Shown here: positions 8,419 to 16,690 of the stretch, piece after piece | Numbering within the stretch: position 1 is the stretch's first letter | Layout: the number at the start of each line of letters is the position of its first letter | Assembly (NCBI GenBank): GCA_964412195.1 | Contig: CAYPNP010000011.1 | Coordinates: 88,160-152,159, forward strand | Direction: 5' to 3' | Origin: CAYPNP01 sp964412195 | GTDB taxonomy: Bacteria > Acidobacteriota > JAAYUB01 | Length of the DNA stretch: 64,000 bases | Position numbers and translations under genes: made by a program | Notes under the pieces: model-generated | Database searches by the model: none | Told to the model about the DNA's origin: nothing | Seen by the model: the letters and a program-made list of their open reading frames with translations, nothing else

Positions 8419-8429
8419 ATGACCCGATT

Positions 8430-8918
8430 ATGAGTTCCTCAACGACGTTGATCCTGGGCATCGGCAACATCCTCATGGGCGACGAGGGTGTGGGGGTGGA
8501 GGTGGTCCGCCTACTCGAGGCGATGCCATTGCCCGAGGGTGTCGAGTGCCTGGACGGCGGGACCGGCAGCTTCGTCCTGCTGGAGCCGATGCAGGCCGCC
8601 GCCCGGGTGATCCTGGTGGACGCCACCGCCGACGGCAAGCCGCCCGGCACCGTCACCCGGCTGGAGCCGCGCTTTTCGCGGGACTACCCGAAGGCCCTCA
8701 CCGCCCACGACATCGGGTTGAAGGACCTGCTGGACGCCTTTCACCTCCTGGGGAACCCGCCGCCGGTGACGCTGTTCGCCGTCACCGTGGCCCCGCCGCT
8801 GGAGGTGGGCATCGGCCTGACCCCCGCCGTCGCCGCCGCCGTCCCCGAAGTCGCCCACCTCATCCTGGCGGAACTGACCTCGCCCCGCTCCGAGTCCGAT
8901 CCTACTCGTCGATCGTAA
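8430..8918 (+). CDS. hyaD: Hydrogenase maturation protease, HyaD/HupD type (peptidase M52)
   Basis: The 162-residue protein opens with the M52 signature LILGIGNILMGDEGVGVEVV; the Asp/Glu in GDEGVG, DGGTGS and the later TAHDIGLKD supply the nickel-sensing and catalytic region. It should remove the 15-residue tail of the large subunit. The start at 8430 begins the conserved domain; the in-frame extension upstream is repeat sequence and there is no clear ribosome site. The last ten residues (RSESDPTRRS) and the TAA stop are encoded by a TCGTAATCG word repeat, so the repeat has replaced or truncated the natural end. Confidence 0.92.
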   Translation: MSSSTTLILGIGNILMGDEGVGVEVVRLLEAMPLPEGVECLDGGTGSFVLLEPMQAAARVILVDATADGKPPGTVTRLEPRFSRDYPKALTAHDIGLKDLLDAFHLLGNPPPVTLFAVTVAPPLEVGIGLTPAVAAAVPEVAHLILAELTSPRSESDPTRRS

Positions 8919-8966
8919 TCGTAATCGTCCTCGTAATCGGATCAGGAAGTTCGCGCAGAGGTGCCG
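8901..8966. repeat. Word-repeat tract, TCGTAATCG family, overlapping the hyaD stop
   Basis: Near-identical over about 60 bases to 4361-4424, including the non-iterated tail GGATCAGGAAGTTCGCGCAG. It supplies the hyaD stop codon. Confidence 0.85.
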
Positions 8967-8984
8967 CGGCCGCGGAGCACGCCG

Positions 8985-9170
8985 GAGCGCAGACGTCCCC
9001 GTCTGCACGATTTAACTCGGGAATGTCCCCGAGCGTAGCTCGCGCCGTCCTCGGCGCGAGAGGACGATTTCTCTCACTCCGCTTGTCCGACACGCGCCCG
9101 GAGGTCGCGAGCTACGCGGCTGACCTCGCTTATCAAGATCGTGCGGACGGGGACGTCCGTGCTCCGTTGC
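8985..9170. repeat. Nested palindrome with inner TAGCTCGCG arms
   Basis: Outer words GCAGACGTCCCCGTCTGCAC and GTGCGGACGGGGACGTCC are inverted relatives. Inside are GTAGCTCGCGCCGTCCTCGG and GGAGGTCGCGAGCTACG. The inner block recurs in inverted orientation at 11985-12130. A TATAAT at 9173-9178 follows directly and may drive the esterase. No gene is visible in 8919-9259. Confidence 0.75.
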
Positions 9171-9259
9171 GCTATAATGGTTTCAATGTGAATCCCGCTT
9201 TGCGGCTGTGCGTCCTTTCTTATAAAACATATGAAACGTTTTCAAAGAGAAGGCTCGCC

Positions 9260-10678
9260 ATGAGAATGAATTCACGACAGAACAACGCCTGGCGCATTTC
9301 TCTGAACCTGCGGTTGGCGGGACTCGCTCTGTGCCTGACCTTGATCGCCCCCGCGGCGGTCTTCGGCCAGGCGGCGATGCCCGGCGATCTGGACGGCAAC
9401 GGGGTGGTCGATTCCGCCGACCGGCTGCTCATGCGCCACCTGCTGGCGGAGAACCTCACCCCCGGCCAGGTGAACGCCGCCAACGCCGACGTCAACGAGG
9501 ACGGCTGGATCAGCGGGATCGACGGCGCCTGGCTCTGGCTCCTGGACCCGCCCTACCGCGGCAGGCTGCTCTCCAGCGCCTTCGTGGACTCCATCTCCAC
9601 CCTCGAGGCGGAGTTCTACCTCACCTTCGCTGGCTTGGGCGACCTCCGGCCGGCCCGCTTCGCCGCCGACATGTACAAGCTGACCTATCGGACCCTGACC
9701 CCGTCGGGCGGCGCCACCACCGCCACCGGCCTGCTGACGCTGCCAGCCGGGCAGACCGGAGTCCTGCCGCTGGCCAGCTACCAGCACGGCACGATCACGC
9801 TGAAGACCGAGGCGCCGTCCAATCCCGCCTCCACCGAGGGCATCGGCACCGCCATCGTCTACACCTCCACCGGCGGGTACGCCGCGGTGGCCCCCGACTA
9901 CCTCGGGCTGGGCGGCGGCGTCGGGTCGCATCCGTACCTGCACGCCACCACGGAAGCCTCGGCCGGCGTCGACATGCTGCGGGCCGGCCGGGCGGCGGCC
10001 GCCGGCGAAGGCGTGACGCTCTCGGGACCTGTCTTCCTGGTCGGATATTCCCAGGGCGGGCACGCCACCATGGCGCTCCACCGCGAGCTGGAGGCGCGCT
10101 TCGCGGCGGAGTGGCCGCTGACCGCCGTCGCGCCCATGGCGGGCCCGTACGACCTGTCCGGGACCATGCTGGACTACGTGTTTGCCCACCCGGATGCTAA
10201 CAATTCCCAGTTGGTGATGTACATTTCCTACCTGTTGGTGATGTTCACGACGGTCTACGACTTCGTGCCGGGCGTGTCGGAGATCTTCCAGTCGCCCTAC
10301 GACACGCAGGTGATGGGCCTCTTCGACGGCACCCACTCCAGCGCGGAGATCCAGGCCGCCCTGCCGCCCTCGATCGCCCAGCTGCTCCGGCCCGAGTTCC
10401 GCGCCGCCGTCCAATCGGAGCCGGACCACCCCGTCCGCGTGGCGGCCTGGCTCAACGACACCTACGACTGGCGGCCGGAAGCACCGGTGCGGATGTACCA
10501 CAGCGCCGGCGACACCGTCGTCCCCATCGGCAACGCCGAGGTGGCGCTGGCGTGGATGACCGGTCTCGGCGCCCCGGTCGAGCTGGTGGTGGTCAGCCAG
10601 ACGCTCGGCCACGGCGACGCGGCCGTCCCCTGCCTGATCCAGAGCCGGCAGTGGTTCGATTCCTTCCTGAACCGGTGA
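9260..10678 (+). CDS. Secreted alpha/beta-hydrolase (esterase/lipase-like) with N-terminal dockerin-like module
   Basis: The 472-residue protein starts with a signal peptide (about residues 1-37). Residues 41-96 hold two EF-hand-like calcium loops, DLDGNGVVDSAD and ADVNEDGWISGID, spaced as in a type I dockerin. An alpha/beta-hydrolase domain follows with nucleophile motif GYSQGGHA (Ser264) and, near the C-terminus, a GDTVVP aspartate region and a LGHGDAA histidine. Dockerins are usually C-terminal and bind cohesins; a cohesin-like protein is encoded at 25569-26669. Substrate is unknown; lipase and secreted peptidase variants share this fold. The ATG is preceded by weak GAGAAGG. The stop lies in a GGTGAAT repeat. 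Confidence 0.85.
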   Translation: MRMNSRQNNAWRISLNLRLAGLALCLTLIAPAAVFGQAAMPGDLDGNGVVDSADRLLMRHLLAENLTPGQVNAANADVNEDGWISGIDGAWLWLLDPPYRGRLLSSAFVDSISTLEAEFYLTFAGLGDLRPARFAADMYKLTYRTLTPSGGATTATGLLTLPAGQTGVLPLASYQHGTITLKTEAPSNPASTEGIGTAIVYTSTGGYAAVAPDYLGLGGGVGSHPYLHATTEASAGVDMLRAGRAAAAGEGVTLSGPVFLVGYSQGGHATMALHRELEARFAAEWPLTAVAPMAGPYDLSGTMLDYVFAHPDANNSQLVMYISYLLVMFTTVYDFVPGVSEIFQSPYDTQVMGLFDGTHSSAEIQAALPPSIAQLLRPEFRAAVQSEPDHPVRVAAWLNDTYDWRPEAPVRMYHSAGDTVVPIGNAEVALAWMTGLGAPVELVVVSQTLGHGDAAVPCLIQSRQWFDSFLNR

Positions 10679-10785
10679 ATGGGTGAATCAGTCGAACAGA
10701 CCGGTGACGGGTGACCGGTGACCGAACGTGTATGTCGATCATTGGTCGGTCACCGGTCACCGGTCATCGGTCGCCGGTCAATCGC
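10672..10785. repeat. Word-repeat palindrome, GTGAATC and GGTGACC families
   Basis: It begins at the esterase stop codon with GGTGAATGGGTGAATCAG. Iterations of GGTGACGGGTGACC follow, then the reverse-complement words GGTCACCGGTCACCGGTC. Confidence 0.88.
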
Positions 10786-10871
10786 CGAGCACGAGCACGA
10801 ACGGGGGGAAACAAACCATTCACGAAACCGTACAAATCGCCAACGGAAATCCCTCATCCTGGAGGCACGCC

Positions 10872-11963
10872 ATGGCGATTCGTCGATCCGCCCGGTTCGC
10901 CCTGATGGTTCTCGCCGGTCTCGCGCTTGGATCCGCCATCTTCCCCGCGCCGGCCCCGCCGACCGCCCCCGCCGAGCCGGCCGCCCAGGCCGCCGGCATT
11001 CCGGCGGACCGGTGCTTCTACGCCAGGAGCCTGCACTTCACCAACGCCGGCATCGCTTACTGGTACGCCAAGGATCAGGGCGGCATCGAGCGCATCACCG
11101 GCAAGCCGATCGCCGAGACGGGCTGCCTGTCCGCCAAGTGCCACGTCCGGGATTGCGACACCTGCCACCGGATCAACCGCGACGGCAAGGCCGCCTACAC
11201 TACCGACCGGCTGCGCCTCCGGGCCGCCTGCGCGCGCTGCCACCCGGTCGACCCGGCCGACGCCGACGTGCACTTCCGCCGGCAGATGGCCTGCCTCGAC
11301 TGCCACACCGCCCGGGAGATCCACGGCGACGGCACCGCCTGGAACACCTACATGCAGCCGGGCGCCCTCGAGACGCGGTGCGAGACCTGCCACGCCCAGG
11401 TGGGCCCCAGCCGCAGCCACACCGTCCACGGCGACAAGCTCGAGTGCGTGACCTGCCACACCAAAGAGTTCCCCACCTGCTTCAACTGCCACCTCGGCAC
11501 CCGTTTCGAGAAGCACAAGGACGTCCAGATCATGGTCACGGACATGCTCTTCCTGGTCAACCGCGGCGGGCGCGTGACCACCGCCAACTTCCTGTCCTAC
11601 GTCTACGGCGACAAGACCATGATCACCCTCGCCCCCTACTTCCCCCACTCCGTCCAGAAGCAGGGGCGCGCGTGCAACGACTGCCACGGCACGCCGGCGG
11701 TGGCGGCGGTGCGTGATGGTACCCTGCGCCTGGCCGAGTGGAAGGACGGGAAGCTCGCCCACCCCGCCGGGGTGATCCCGGTGGCCGAGGGCATGGCCTG
11801 GAACCTGGTCTTCTTGGACTACCACGAGGATAAAGACGGCGCGGAGGGCACCTGGACGCCGCTGGCCCGGCCGGAGAAGCCGCTGGTCAATTTCGCCGGT
11901 TGGTGCACGCCCCTGAGCCGCGAGCAGCTGGGCAAGCTGGAGAAGCCTGTCTCGGGAAAATGA
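10872..11963 (+). CDS. Secreted multihaem cytochrome c, eight predicted haems
   Basis: The 363-residue protein has an N-terminal signal peptide with an Ala/Pro-rich region after it. Seven CXXCH haem sites are visible in order: CDTCH, CARCH, CLDCH, CETCH, CVTCH, CFNCH and CNDCH. A CX4CH site, CLSAKCH, precedes them, a spacing known in some multihaem cytochromes. It should act as a periplasmic or outer-surface electron carrier. GGAGG six bases before the ATG sets the start. Downstream of the hydrogenase genes, it may be an electron partner or reductase subunit, but its own gene flanks are repeat tracts, so a shared operon is not shown. Confidence 0.9.
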   Translation: MAIRRSARFALMVLAGLALGSAIFPAPAPPTAPAEPAAQAAGIPADRCFYARSLHFTNAGIAYWYAKDQGGIERITGKPIAETGCLSAKCHVRDCDTCHRINRDGKAAYTTDRLRLRAACARCHPVDPADADVHFRRQMACLDCHTAREIHGDGTAWNTYMQPGALETRCETCHAQVGPSRSHTVHGDKLECVTCHTKEFPTCFNCHLGTRFEKHKDVQIMVTDMLFLVNRGGRVTTANFLSYVYGDKTMITLAPYFPHSVQKQGRACNDCHGTPAVAAVRDGTLRLAEWKDGKLAHPAGVIPVAEGMAWNLVFLDYHEDKDGAEGTWTPLARPEKPLVNFAGWCTPLSREQLGKLEKPVSGK

Positions 11964-11984
11964 GGAGCGTGCGATCGGAGACGT

Positions 11985-12130
11985 CGGCGCCAGTGGCTCG
12001 CGACCTCCGGGCGCGTCGTAGCTCGCGACCTCCGGGCGCGTGTCAGACCATGAATTTAAACAAATCCTTTTCTCGCGCCGAGGACGGCGCGAGCTACGTC
12101 CTATCCGGGGACGGCGCGAACTCATGCCCG
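11985..12130. repeat. TAGCTCGCG repeat block, inverted relative to 9031-9117
   Basis: Direct copies of GTAGCTCGCGACCTCCGGGC are followed by CTCGCGCCGAGGACGGCGCG, the reverse complement of the block upstream of the esterase. The two blocks thus bracket the esterase and cytochrome genes as inverted repeats. The rest of 11964-12733 holds no gene; 12225-12345 is unusually AT-rich for this window. Confidence 0.75.
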
Positions 12131-12353
12131 ATTCACCGTCGCATCGTGCGGACAAGATGCTCATGCTCCAGCCGCGGCCCTTCCCGCGACCAATTGAACG
12201 ACTTGAGCCGACGGCGACGGGGATCCGAATCCAAAATAATGTATGTCTATTCAATATATCGGATTCCCGCCGATTCCCTTCCCAATCCAGAGAAGAGTGT
12301 GCAACTTATTGATAATATATAGTTCCAGCATCACCCTGTTGGCTGCAAAGGGC

Positions 12354-12369
12354 TGGCACAGCGGTTGCA
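12354..12369 (+). promoter_or_regulatory. Sigma-54 (RpoN) promoter upstream of the TonB-dependent receptor
   Basis: TGGCAC, five bases, then TTGCA: the GG and GC dinucleotides of the -24 and -12 elements are exactly ten bases apart, a near-perfect match to the RpoN consensus. It points toward the receptor gene and predicts a 5' leader of about 350 bases and control by an enhancer-binding protein not seen here. Confidence 0.65.
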
Positions 12370-12733
12370 TATTAACTGAACCGATTGATGATATTTCCAA
12401 ATCTCCGCTCCAGCCCGAAAGCGGGATGAATTCTGAAAATCCCCGTGGTACTTGAGTTCATCCCGGAATTCATCCCGCCCGCCCCCCCTTCCGGCCTGTC
12501 TGTCACATTCCCATAGTATCAATATTTACATACGCAGTACGCTGCATGTAGCGACCGGGATCATTGCCTTTTCGAGCCAGTCCCGCTCCCGCGGGGATCC
12601 CTCCCCGCCGGGCGATCGGGAAAATTGGATGCCCGTCCGGCCATCGGCGATCCCGGCACAGGAGGCTACCATGCCGCATCGCTCAGGAAGAGACCTACGT
12701 GTCAATCTATCCATTCTTACCCGGAGGTGTTTC

Positions 12734-15721
12734 ATGAGTCCCCCGTCCCCCCGCATCCTTACCCTGTCCATCGCCGCCCTCGTCCTCGTCCTGACCGTCC
12801 TGGTGTCCGGCCAGGCGGTTCAAACCACCGGCCGGATCGACGGCACGGTCAAGGATCAGACCGGCGGCGTCATCCCCGGTGTCACCGTGACCCTGACCTC
12901 AGCCACCGGCACCAAGACCTCCGTCTCGGACGACGTCGGCGGATTCGCCTTTCCCTTCCTCATCCCCGGCGCCTACACCCTGAAGGCGGAGCTCGAGAGC
13001 TTCAAGACCTTCGAGCAGAAGGACATCGCCGTCCGCTTGGGCGTGACGACCACCATCCACGTGGTCCTGCAGCCGGGCGAGATCGCCGAGGTGGTCACCG
13101 TGACCGGCGAAGCGCCCATGGTGGACACCACCACCACCACCATCGGCGCCAACCTGACCGAAAGCCTCTACCTCAGGCTGCCCATGCAGCGCAATTTCAC
13201 CGCCCTCGTCTCCATGGCCCCGGGCGTGGGCGACAGCGGCGCGCTGGGCGCCAACAACCCGTCCATCGGCGGCGCCTCCGGCTTGGAGAACAACTACATC
13301 GTGGACGGCGTCAACATCACCAATCCCGGCTACGGCTCGGTCGGCTCCTATTCCAGCATCTACGGCTCGCTGGGCAGCGGGGTAACCTTCGACTTCGTCA
13401 AGGAGGTCCAGGTCAAGCAGGGCGGCTTCGAGGCCGAATACGGCCAGAGCACCGGCGGGGTGGTCAACGTCATCACCAAGTCCGGCGGCAACGAGTTCCA
13501 CGGCGGTGTGTACTTCTACGGCCAGCCCTCCGGCTGGGAGGCGCGCCGGAAGGAACCCAACGTCTACCGCCAGGAAAAACACACCGAATTCATGCGCAGC
13601 GAGAATTTCGATCTGAGCGCCGACCTGAGCGGCTACCTGTGGCAGGACCGCCTGTTCTTCTACGCCGGCTTCAACCCGCAGTGGATCACCCAGCGGAGCA
13701 TGGCCCCGGCCGGGCTGGGACAGTGGGTCAATCCTGGCGAAGGATTCTTCGACCGGAAGGACACCATCTACAGCTGGTCCGCCAAGGCCAACTATGTCCC
13801 CACGGACAACCACAACATCGAGTTCTCCACTTTCGCCGACCCATCCCGGCGCGACGGCGGGCCGAACCGCACCATGACCTCGGAGGGCGACGACAACTAC
13901 AGCGCGCTGGCCTACGGCTCCTGGAACTTCATCGGCCGGTACAACGGCGTACTCAGCAACCGCTGGTTCCTCACCGCGTCACTCGGCCGATCGTACACCC
14001 GGTTCGAGGAGCAGATCACCCACGTGGACCGGATCGGCTACTGGGACTACATCCACTACCCGAGCCGGCAGCTCATGGGCGGAATCGGTTTCTACGAGAA
14101 CAACAACGGGGAGAACTGGCAGTTCAATCTCAAGACCACTTACAACTTCAACGCCCGCGGCGACCACACGCTGGACTTCGGCTACATGTACGAGGACGTC
14201 ACCTACACGGCCGTGCGTCGCTACACGGGCCCCATGCTGAGCAACCCCTACGGCGAGACGTATGGCGGCTTCTTCCGCTACCGCTATTACACCGACCCGG
14301 AGACGGGCGAGAACTACGATTGGAACGGGGACGGCGTGATCACCGACGGCGACGCCCTGCTCCAGCAGTACCGCGGCAACTTCAACGACCCGAACCTGGC
14401 CACCACCACCACGTACCACTCGTTCTACATCCAGGACGCCTGGAAGCTGACGCCCCGGATCACCCTCAAGGCCGGCCTGCGGTACGACTACCAGCAGATG
14501 GCCGGTGGCGGCGACAACTCGATCACCTACGAGTTCAACGGCAACTGGGCGCCCCGCTTCGGCCTGATCTACGACGTGTTCGGAAACGGCAACACCAAGA
14601 TCTACGGCAACTGGGGCCGGTTCTACCAGAAGATCCCCAACGACATGGCCGTCCGGGCCTTCAGCTCCGAGATCGGCGTGACCAACGCCTGGTGGAGCAT
14701 CGCCTATGACGCGGACGGGCGTCCCATGGCCGACCAGGTGGTGAACGACCAGCTGCCCGGCCACCCCGCCATCACCCGCACCGGCGCCAATCCCACCGAG
14801 ATCATCCCCGAAACCAAGACCATGTACCAGAACGAGTTCGTGCTGGGCTTCGACCACCAGCTCACCCCCACGCTGAGCGTGGGCGCCCGCTACATCTGGC
14901 GCGAAGTGGGCCGGATGCTCGAGGACTGCGGCACCCTGACCATCGGCCAGTACCTGGATGACGACTCCAACTACACTTACGTGATCGCCAATCCCTCGTT
15001 CACCAGCGACTTCGTGATCAACGACACGGGGGAAGTCGGCTCCGACGGCATCCCCGACGGCTTCGCCGACCCGAAGCGCTCCTACAACGGGCTGGAGCTG
15101 ACCCTGGAGAAGCGGTTCTCCCAAGGCTTCCAGTTCCTGGCCAACTACCGGTTGAGCAAGCTGTGGGGCAACTACGAAGGCCTCTTCCGGAACGACAACG
15201 GGCAGGACGACGCCAACATCACCTCGCTGTACGACTTCCGCAACGACGAGTACAGCGGCTACCTCTACGTGCCGGGCTACCTCAACACCGACCGCCGCCA
15301 CGTGCTCAACTTCAACGGCTCCTACACCTTTACCAACCAGTTCACGGTGGGGATGGGCTTCCGCTCCACCAGCGGCAACCCGATCAACCGGCTCAACGCG
15401 CACCCGGCCTACGAGAACGCCGGCGAGATCCCGATCCTGCCGCGCGGGTCTGACGGACGCAACGAATGGATCAACACCATCGACATCCACATGAGCTACC
15501 CGATCCGCTTCGGCGACCAGTATCGTCTCCGCCTGGCCCTGGACATGTTCAACGTGGCCAACTTCAAGCGGGTGCTGGCGGTCAACGAGGACTACGAGGA
15601 CGCCCCCGGCGTGCTGAATCCGGACTTTTTGACGCCCGGATCGGCCAACAATCCCGACACCCCGTTGACGGCGTTCCAGCGGCCGTTCAACCTGCGGTTC
15701 TCGCTCCGGTTCGAGTTCTGA
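12734..15721 (+). CDS. Oar-like TonB-dependent outer-membrane receptor with N-terminal carboxypeptidase regulatory-like domain
   Basis: The 995-residue protein has a signal peptide (to about residue 28), a CarboxypepD-like beta-sandwich (GRIDGTVKDQTGGVIPGVTV to about residue 115), a plug domain with ENNYIVDGVNITNP and VKEVQVKQGGFEAEYGQSTG, and a long beta-barrel ending in the aromatic LRFSLRFEF. Such Oar/SusC-related receptors are abundant in Acidobacteriota; the ligand is unknown. Two in-frame starts each have a good ribosome site: 12734 (GGAGG), used here because it gives a standard signal peptide, and 12671 (AGGAGG), which adds 21 basic residues. A sigma-54 promoter lies 365 bases upstream. 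Confidence 0.92.
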   Translation: MSPPSPRILTLSIAALVLVLTVLVSGQAVQTTGRIDGTVKDQTGGVIPGVTVTLTSATGTKTSVSDDVGGFAFPFLIPGAYTLKAELESFKTFEQKDIAVRLGVTTTIHVVLQPGEIAEVVTVTGEAPMVDTTTTTIGANLTESLYLRLPMQRNFTALVSMAPGVGDSGALGANNPSIGGASGLENNYIVDGVNITNPGYGSVGSYSSIYGSLGSGVTFDFVKEVQVKQGGFEAEYGQSTGGVVNVITKSGGNEFHGGVYFYGQPSGWEARRKEPNVYRQEKHTEFMRSENFDLSADLSGYLWQDRLFFYAGFNPQWITQRSMAPAGLGQWVNPGEGFFDRKDTIYSWSAKANYVPTDNHNIEFSTFADPSRRDGGPNRTMTSEGDDNYSALAYGSWNFIGRYNGVLSNRWFLTASLGRSYTRFEEQITHVDRIGYWDYIHYPSRQLMGGIGFYENNNGENWQFNLKTTYNFNARGDHTLDFGYMYEDVTYTAVRRYTGPMLSNPYGETYGGFFRYRYYTDPETGENYDWNGDGVITDGDALLQQYRGNFNDPNLATTTTYHSFYIQDAWKLTPRITLKAGLRYDYQQMAGGGDNSITYEFNGNWAPRFGLIYDVFGNGNTKIYGNWGRFYQKIPNDMAVRAFSSEIGVTNAWWSIAYDADGRPMADQVVNDQLPGHPAITRTGANPTEIIPETKTMYQNEFVLGFDHQLTPTLSVGARYIWREVGRMLEDCGTLTIGQYLDDDSNYTYVIANPSFTSDFVINDTGEVGSDGIPDGFADPKRSYNGLELTLEKRFSQGFQFLANYRLSKLWGNYEGLFRNDNGQDDANITSLYDFRNDEYSGYLYVPGYLNTDRRHVLNFNGSYTFTNQFTVGMGFRSTSGNPINRLNAHPAYENAGEIPILPRGSDGRNEWINTIDIHMSYPIRFGDQYRLRLALDMFNVANFKRVLAVNEDYEDAPGVLNPDFLTPGSANNPDTPLTAFQRPFNLRFSLRFEF

Positions 15722-15772
15722 GCGGGACCGGTGAATTCAACGCACGTGTCATGGTCATCCCCTGACCTGACG

Positions 15773-15809
15773 GCGGCCCGGTCCACTCCTGAGCCGGGCC
15801 GCTCTTTTT
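15773..15809 (+). terminator. Rho-independent terminator after the receptor gene
   Basis: Arms GCGGCCCGG and CCGGGCCGC enclose a 12-base loop and are followed by TCTTTTT. Confidence 0.88.
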
Positions 15810-15849
15810 GCCCGCCGGGGACAGGGTGGAGCGACACTCGAGGGATGCC

Positions 15850-16230
15850 ATGGGTCTCGAATTCTGCCTGCCGCCGCTCCTGATCGGCCTGACCGTCCTG
15901 ATCTTCGCCGTCTGCTGGCGGTTCCCGGGATTCCGGATGCTGTTTGACGACTGGGCCTGCGCCCTGTGCCTCGGCCCTTTCCAGACAGGATGGAGGACGG
16001 CCGCCTACATCACGGCCCTGCTCTACCTGCCTTTTGCTCTGCTGGGCCTGATGTTCGGGAGCGTGTCCGGCTTGAGCGTCGGCCAGCTGCTGGCACACTT
16101 CGGCGGCTCGTTCCTGGCCTCCCTGGCGTTCGGCGTCGTCGCGGCGCTGGCGCGGGTCTGGCGGATCTTCTCGCCGCGCAGCTACCGGCAGGGACTGCGG
16201 CGCGCGCTCCATCCGCCTCGCAAACCATAA
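15850..16230 (+). CDS. Small hypothetical membrane protein
   Basis: The 126-residue product is not recognised. It has about three hydrophobic segments (near residues 6-22, 50-70 and 80-105) and a basic C-terminus with RSYRQGLRRALHPPRK, suggesting a cytoplasmic tail. The ATG at 15850 begins the first hydrophobic segment, but the ribosome site is weak. It stands alone between the receptor terminator and a repeat tract. Confidence 0.55.
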   Translation: MGLEFCLPPLLIGLTVLIFAVCWRFPGFRMLFDDWACALCLGPFQTGWRTAAYITALLYLPFALLGLMFGSVSGLSVGQLLAHFGGSFLASLAFGVVAALARVWRIFSPRSYRQGLRRALHPPRKP

Positions 16231-16235
16231 CCGAT

Positions 16236-16420
16236 CCTTCACCACGAAACACACGAAAAGGCCGAACCTCAATCCACTATCCACGAATCACCAACCACGA
16301 ACCACACCAACCACGCGATTCTGAAATTGAAAGTTGCAATTTGAAATTTCAGATCAATCCGAAATCCGCAATCCGCAATTGCTCCACTCCGCATTCCGCA
16401 TTCCGCACTCCGCACCCAAA
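16236..16420. repeat. Word-repeat tracts, CACGAAACAC and AATCCGCA families
   Basis: Iterations of CACCACGAAACACACGAA and AACCACGAACCAC are followed by GAAATTGAAAGTTGCAATTT, AATCCGCAATCCGCAATT and finally ATTCCGCATTCCGCACTCC. This is the reverse-complement orientation of the tract at the left window edge. The rest of 16231-16690 shows no gene; it is the leader of the helicase gene. Confidence 0.85.
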
Positions 16421-16690
16421 AAAAGTTGTATCTTTCCGAACCTCCCTGTGTTAAGGTGCCATCTTTGTTGCTTCCGGAGTCTCCCGACGGTAGCCCGAAA
16501 AATCCTCCGGCCCGCCGTCCACCCAGCGAAAGCTCGCGATTCTGGATATAAGCGGCGGCCCGCCGGCACCCCACCGTTTAAACAGCCTCAAATCTGCCGG
16601 AACTTTTCAGGGCGCGGCCGGTCCAAGGCCCCCGCCCTGCGGAGCAGCCCCCGCGCGGGGGACCTGCCCCACCATATTTCAAGGAGTACC

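Noticed and set aside
9260..9547. Full cellulosome from dockerin-like loops
   Set aside because: Only one dockerin-like and one cohesin-like protein are visible; no scaffoldin with multiple cohesins is in the window.
12452..12670. Receptor start upstream of 12671
   Set aside because: The in-frame extension has no ribosome site and is low-complexity with no conserved pattern.
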